Source: Pseudomonas putida
GTDB taxonomy: Bacteria; Pseudomonadota; Gammaproteobacteria; Pseudomonadales; Pseudomonadaceae
DNA length: 64,000 bases
Assembly: GCF_009883635.2 (NCBI RefSeq)
Contig: NZ_CP026115.2
Coordinates: forward strand, 4,340,001 to 4,404,000
Reading direction: 5' to 3'
Shown here: one piece after another, positions 63,676 to 64,000 of the stretch
Layout of the letters: the number at the start of each line of letters is the position of its first letter
How positions within the stretch are numbered: position 1 is the first letter of the stretch
Notes under the pieces: generated by a model
Told to the model about the DNA's origin: nothing
Database searches by the model: none
The model's input: only the letters and a program-made list of their open reading frames with translations
Translations under genes and position numbers: made by a program

Positions 63676-64000
63676 CTAGCGGTTGAAGCGCTCCACCAGC
63701 GAATACTGCCCGCCGGCAGTGCTGGTCAGCTCTTCGCTGAGCTGCGCCGAATGCTGCGCCTGCTCGGCTGTCTGGTCGGCGAGCTGGGCGATGGTGCTGA
63801 TGTTGCGGCTGATCTCGTCGGCCACTGCAGTCTGCTCTTCGGTGGCGGCGGCGATCTGGGTCGCCATGTCTGTGATGTTGGCCACTGCTTCGCTGATCCC
63901 AACCAGTGCCTGGTCCGCCTGCATGACGCGCTCGACGCCTTCCTGGGCCTGGCGGTGGCCGGTTTCCATGGTCAGCACGGCGTTGTTGGCCGTTTGTTGC
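63676..64000 (-). CDS. Methyl-accepting chemotaxis protein, 3' end only
   Basis: The last 108 codons of a chemoreceptor; the gene continues past the right edge. Visible: MCP signalling-domain sequence ISEAVANITDMATQIAAATEEQTAVADEISRNISTIAQLADQT, with methylation-type Gln/Glu pairs, ending in SLVERFNR. The ligand domain and hairpin tip are outside the window, so the stimulus is unknown. Confidence 0.92.
   Translation of the reverse strand, partial: QQTANNAVLTMETGHRQAQEGVERVMQADQALVGISEAVANITDMATQIAAATEEQTAVADEISRNISTIAQLADQTAEQAQHSAQLSEELTSTAGGQYSLVERFNR

Overview
The window is a chromosomal segment of a GC-rich gammaproteobacterium, almost certainly a Pseudomonas of the putida group. The evidence is gene content and order (cfrX-cmpX-sigX-oprF, pyrD-rmf-rlmKL, ppsR/ppsA-hydrolase-rraA, nasS-nasT-transporter-kinase-cobA), GC-rich third codon positions that create long antisense shadow ORFs, and many copies of the putida-type REP palindrome (core GTAGGAGCGGGCTTGTCCCG). 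I see no rRNA, tRNA, CRISPR array, transposase or integrase gene.

Left end (1-1.4 kb): AT-richer DNA without recognisable genes, two weak small membrane ORFs, an 8-bp tandem repeat, then a decayed C-terminal remnant of aminopeptidase N (pepN). From 1.6 to 7.6 kb: a BNR-propeller/RND-like exporter pair, a small DUF5629-type protein, a secreted 6-phosphogluconolactonase-like propeller, a 58-aa secreted peptide and a glutathione S-transferase. From 7.5 to 12.4 kb: sbcC and sbcD (double-strand-break nuclease). From 12.8 to 19.7 kb: a six-gene MoxR/Bat operon (MoxR ATPase, DUF58, DUF4381, BatA, BatB, BatD). From 19.8 to 23.2 kb: an L-2-hydroxyglutarate module (MFS carrier, lhgO, GntR/FCD repressor) with two matching operator-like sites. 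Two copies of a 0.25-0.3 kb noncoding inverted-repeat element lie at 12.55-12.85 and 23.3-23.6 kb.

From 24.2 to 35.4 kb: the 180-kDa-class NAD-glutamate dehydrogenase, divergent ppsR and ppsA, an alpha/beta hydrolase, rraA and a ZntB/CorA-type transporter. From 35.4 to 38.4 kb: the envelope-stress cluster cfrX-cmpX-sigX-oprF. From 38.4 to 44.1 kb: a nitrate-assimilation cluster on the minus strand: the NasS sensor and NasT antiterminator, a leader RNA with an ANTAR-type hexaloop hairpin and a terminator, the nitrate/nitrite MFS transporter, a PP2C-phosphatase/kinase fusion, and siroheme methyltransferase. Nitrate and nitrite reductase genes are not present here.

From 44.2 to 52.9 kb: pyrD, rmf, rlmKL, a CHASE/PAS/GGDEF diguanylate cyclase, PBP4 (dacB) and yggL. 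From 52.9 to 57.2 kb: a BvgS/EvgS-type hybrid kinase and its LuxR-type response regulator. From 57.4 to 64 kb: dGTPase-like dgt, a yqjD/yqjE-like membrane operon, an Amt-family transporter, a glutaredoxin-like protein, an endolysin-like M15 peptidase, a small gene behind a near-perfect LexA box, an RluA-family pseudouridine synthase, and the 3' end of a chemoreceptor cut by the window edge.

Most of the window is core metabolism and regulation. The less explained parts are the decayed pepN junction, the paired inverted-repeat elements, the NasT leader RNA and the SOS-box gene.
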